From positions 1-33,867 of the forward strand of contig JAIESL010000073.1 in assembly GCA_019746095.1 (NCBI GenBank): DNA of 33,867 nucleotides. The letters run 5' to 3'. Below, piece after piece: positions 32,316-33,867 of this stretch. The position numbers and the translations under genes are program-made. The notes beneath the pieces were generated by a model that was not told the origin of the DNA, did not search any database, and worked only from the letters and a program-made list of their open reading frames with translations. The first letter of the stretch is position 1. Each line of letters opens with the position of its first letter. This DNA comes from Caulobacteraceae bacterium. Lineage in GTDB: Bacteria; Pseudomonadota; Alphaproteobacteria; Caulobacterales; Caulobacteraceae.

Positions 32316-33622
32316 ACCAGATCCACCGGCAGGATCTGGCTCGCCAGCAGGGTCTCCATCCCCTGCCAGTGGTCCGGTCCCTGGCGCTCGACCCAGGCCT
32401 GGACCACGTCGCGGCCGAGGCCGTAGTTGATGACATAGCTGCGGTTGACGTCGATGAACCGCACCCGCTGGGTCGCCCGCGCCTCGCTGAACAGGCTGTA
32501 GTGCATCACCAGCCGGATCGCCTCGGCCCGGTCGATCCGCCCGGCCAGATAGGCGTCGGCGATGGTGTATTCCGCCCGTGCCAGCTGCCGCATCAGCGAC
32601 GCGAGCCGGGCCTTGCGCTCTGTCGTGGAAGGATCGAGGCCGGCCAGGGGGAACAGCACGTCCCGCTCATAGGCCAGGCCCTCATCGCCCGGGAAGGCCA
32701 GGTCGATGCCGTAGTTGGCGCTGCCCTCGGCCACAAACGACATCGGCGAGAACAGCGGATAGACGCTCATCTCGACCCAGCCGCGCTCGCGCACAAAGGT
32801 CTGTTCCAGCAGGGCATTGTAGACGTGGTGGCCCGGATAGCCCTCGTGGCAGCCCAGATCGATGGCCCGCTCGGTATAGATCGGCAGGTCGGAATTGATC
32901 TCGATCCGGCTGGCGGCATCGCCGAGATAGTAGTTGTAGCCCGACCAGACCTTGTCGCCGACAAAGCTGAGGGTGAACCGCTCATGGGCGGGCAGTTCGA
33001 TACGGAGGGCGGTACGACGGCGGCACTCGGCGATGGCGGCGTCCATCACCGGCTGCAGCCGGTCCTTCGGAATCACGAAATCGGCGCGGAAGGCGATGAC
33101 CCGGTCGGTCAGCGAGCCTTCGCCGGGCAGCAGGGCGTCGATCTCCGCCAGCACCGGGTCGAAACTCTCCAGCGGCGGCAGTTCCGGCCGGATGCCGAAC
33201 AGGGCCTCGGCCTCATCGGCAAAGCTCATCACCTCGCCCGAAATCATCCGCAGCCGCGCCGCCGCCGCCGAGACATGGGCCGCCAGGTATTTGCGCCTCT
33301 GGACCTCCGCCGGGGTCGCCCCCGCCATACTGCCGTTGCGGTCGAGCTCGGCCAGCCGATCGGACAGGGCCCCGGCGCGCTGGATCAGCTGGGCCGGGGT
33401 CTCGGTCTCGGCCCGGGCCGCGACCTGCCACTCGGCCGGGCCGTAATAGGCGTCCACATAGCCCGGCTCGAGCTCGCCGATGTCGAGGATCAGCATGACA
33501 TAGGATTCGGCGATGGCGTTGAGACTGTCCGGCGCCACGCCGGAAGGGCCGGCCTTCGCCTCGTCCGGCGCGGTGGCCCAGACTCCCACAAGCATCATCA
33601 GGCTGAACAGAACGGCGCGCAT
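32309..33622 (-). CDS. Secreted DUF885 family peptidase-like protein
   Basis: A 437-aa protein with an N-terminal signal sequence (MRAVLFSLMMLVGVWATAPDEAKA). It contains the DUF885 zinc-type motif CHEGYPGHHVYNALLEQ and the conserved downstream acidic region VAEGSANYGIDLAF. The family is thought to comprise metallopeptidases, but the enzymatic activity of this member is inferred. GGGAGG five bases before the ATG at 33622 fixes the start over the ATG at 33637. Its 3' end and stop codon merge with the GGGATTA-type array. Confidence 0.85.
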   Translation of the reverse strand: MRAVLFSLMMLVGVWATAPDEAKAGPSGVAPDSLNAIAESYVMLILDIGELEPGYVDAYYGPAEWQVAARAETETPAQLIQRAGALSDRLAELDRNGSMAGATPAEVQRRKYLAAHVSAAAARLRMISGEVMSFADEAEALFGIRPELPPLESFDPVLAEIDALLPGEGSLTDRVIAFRADFVIPKDRLQPVMDAAIAECRRRTALRIELPAHERFTLSFVGDKVWSGYNYYLGDAASRIEINSDLPIYTERAIDLGCHEGYPGHHVYNALLEQTFVRERGWVEMSVYPLFSPMSFVAEGSANYGIDLAFPGDEGLAYERDVLFPLAGLDPSTTERKARLASLMRQLARAEYTIADAYLAGRIDRAEAIRLVMHYSLFSEARATQRVRFIDVNRSYVINYGLGRDVVQAWVERQGPDHWQGMETLLASQILPVDLVE

Positions 33623-33791
33623 CGGGACCTCCCTCATCGAAGCGGAGACAGGCTAGACCGGGACGGGCCGGGCCGCACCCTGCAAATCGACCGGTCCGGC
33701 GCGCACCTCCGGACGGGCCCGGGCGCATTCGGGATTGAGGGCGGCGCGCTCCTGCTGTAAGGCCCTTCGTCCGGCGTCACAGCCGACAGAC

Positions 33792-33867
33792 GCACCCGTA
33801 GCTCAGCTGGATAGAGCGTTGCCCTCCGAAGGCTGAAGTCAAGGGCTGCTGGTTTGTGAGAGACGTA
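33792..33867 (+). tRNA. tRNA-Arg (anticodon CCG), 3' half abnormal at window edge
   Basis: The 5' part is a clean tRNA: acceptor strand GCACCCG, D arm GCTCAGCTGGATAGAGC and anticodon loop CTCCGAA reading CCG. After GGC the sequence no longer fits: the anticodon stem pairs in only part of its length, there is no GGTTCGAAT T loop, and the 3' strand CGGGTGC expected for the acceptor is missing within the 76 bases present. It may be an interrupted gene, a junction with other DNA, or bad sequence at a contig end. Confidence 0.55.

Overview
The window is GC-rich, densely packed bacterial chromosome that looks like an alphaproteobacterium of the Caulobacterales, most likely Brevundimonas or a close relative. 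This rests on family resemblance and gene order, not on a database search: a TonB-dependent receptor of the Xanthomonas/Caulobacter type, the xerC/lpd neighbourhood, the HIG1 - corrinoid adenosyltransferase - etfB - etfA order, and a MarR-GNAT fusion. Nearly all of it is coding, with frequent 1-29 bp overlaps between consecutive genes (ATGA, GTGA, TAATG). I see no CRISPR array, prophage or intact insertion sequence.

Layout. 1-4.6 kb: 3' part of xerC, converging on lpd, then a small four-helix membrane protein and a membrane-bound PAS histidine kinase with a CckA-like HDFN phosphorylation site. 4.7-8.1 kb: a large TonB-dependent receptor with a clear rho-independent terminator, then a tRNA-Gly(GCC) gene followed by a 111-bp tandem duplication of its 3' half plus terminator. 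8.1-15.5 kb: an SDR dehydrogenase, a DUF1232 protein, a 2OG-Fe(II) oxygenase coupled to a quinone oxidoreductase, an Ntn-type isoaspartyl peptidase, a lipoprotein, a FliL-like protein, biotin synthase and an exported amidohydrolase. 15.6-20.2 kb: ahcY behind a strong palindromic operator candidate, a secreted astacin-type protease, a MarR-GNAT regulator that looks like an inserted cassette flanked by 24-bp direct repeats, and an unrecognised 373-aa protein. 20.4-24.2 kb: HIG1 protein, PduO-type adenosyltransferase, two small reverse-strand genes, etfB-etfA, a small unknown and a DUF167 protein. 24.2-27.1 kb: two translationally coupled exported amidohydrolases, the second of which has lost its metal ligands. 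27.1-28.1 kb: YaiI-family protein and the ArfB peptide-release factor. 28.1-31 kb: ubiE-ubiB with a small exported protein, read leftwards. 31.1-33.9 kb: phhB-SDR operon, a secreted DUF885 peptidase-like protein, and the 5' half of a tRNA-Arg(CCG) whose 3' half is abnormal at the window edge.

Functionally this is mainly housekeeping: 2-oxoacid oxidation (lpd), electron transfer (etfAB, HIG1, ubiquinone synthesis by UbiE/UbiB), methyl-cycle turnover (ahcY), biotin, ribosome rescue (ArfB), and an envelope set of secreted hydrolases with a TonB receptor that fits a peptide-scavenging lifestyle. The most unusual parts lie between or around genes: (1) the tRNA-Gly tail duplication; (2) the excisable-looking MarR-GNAT cassette; (3) two separate inverted arrays of a GGGATTA-type heptamer, able on paper to form G-quadruplexes, that fill whole intergenic gaps; and (4) the catalytic/non-catalytic amidohydrolase pair.
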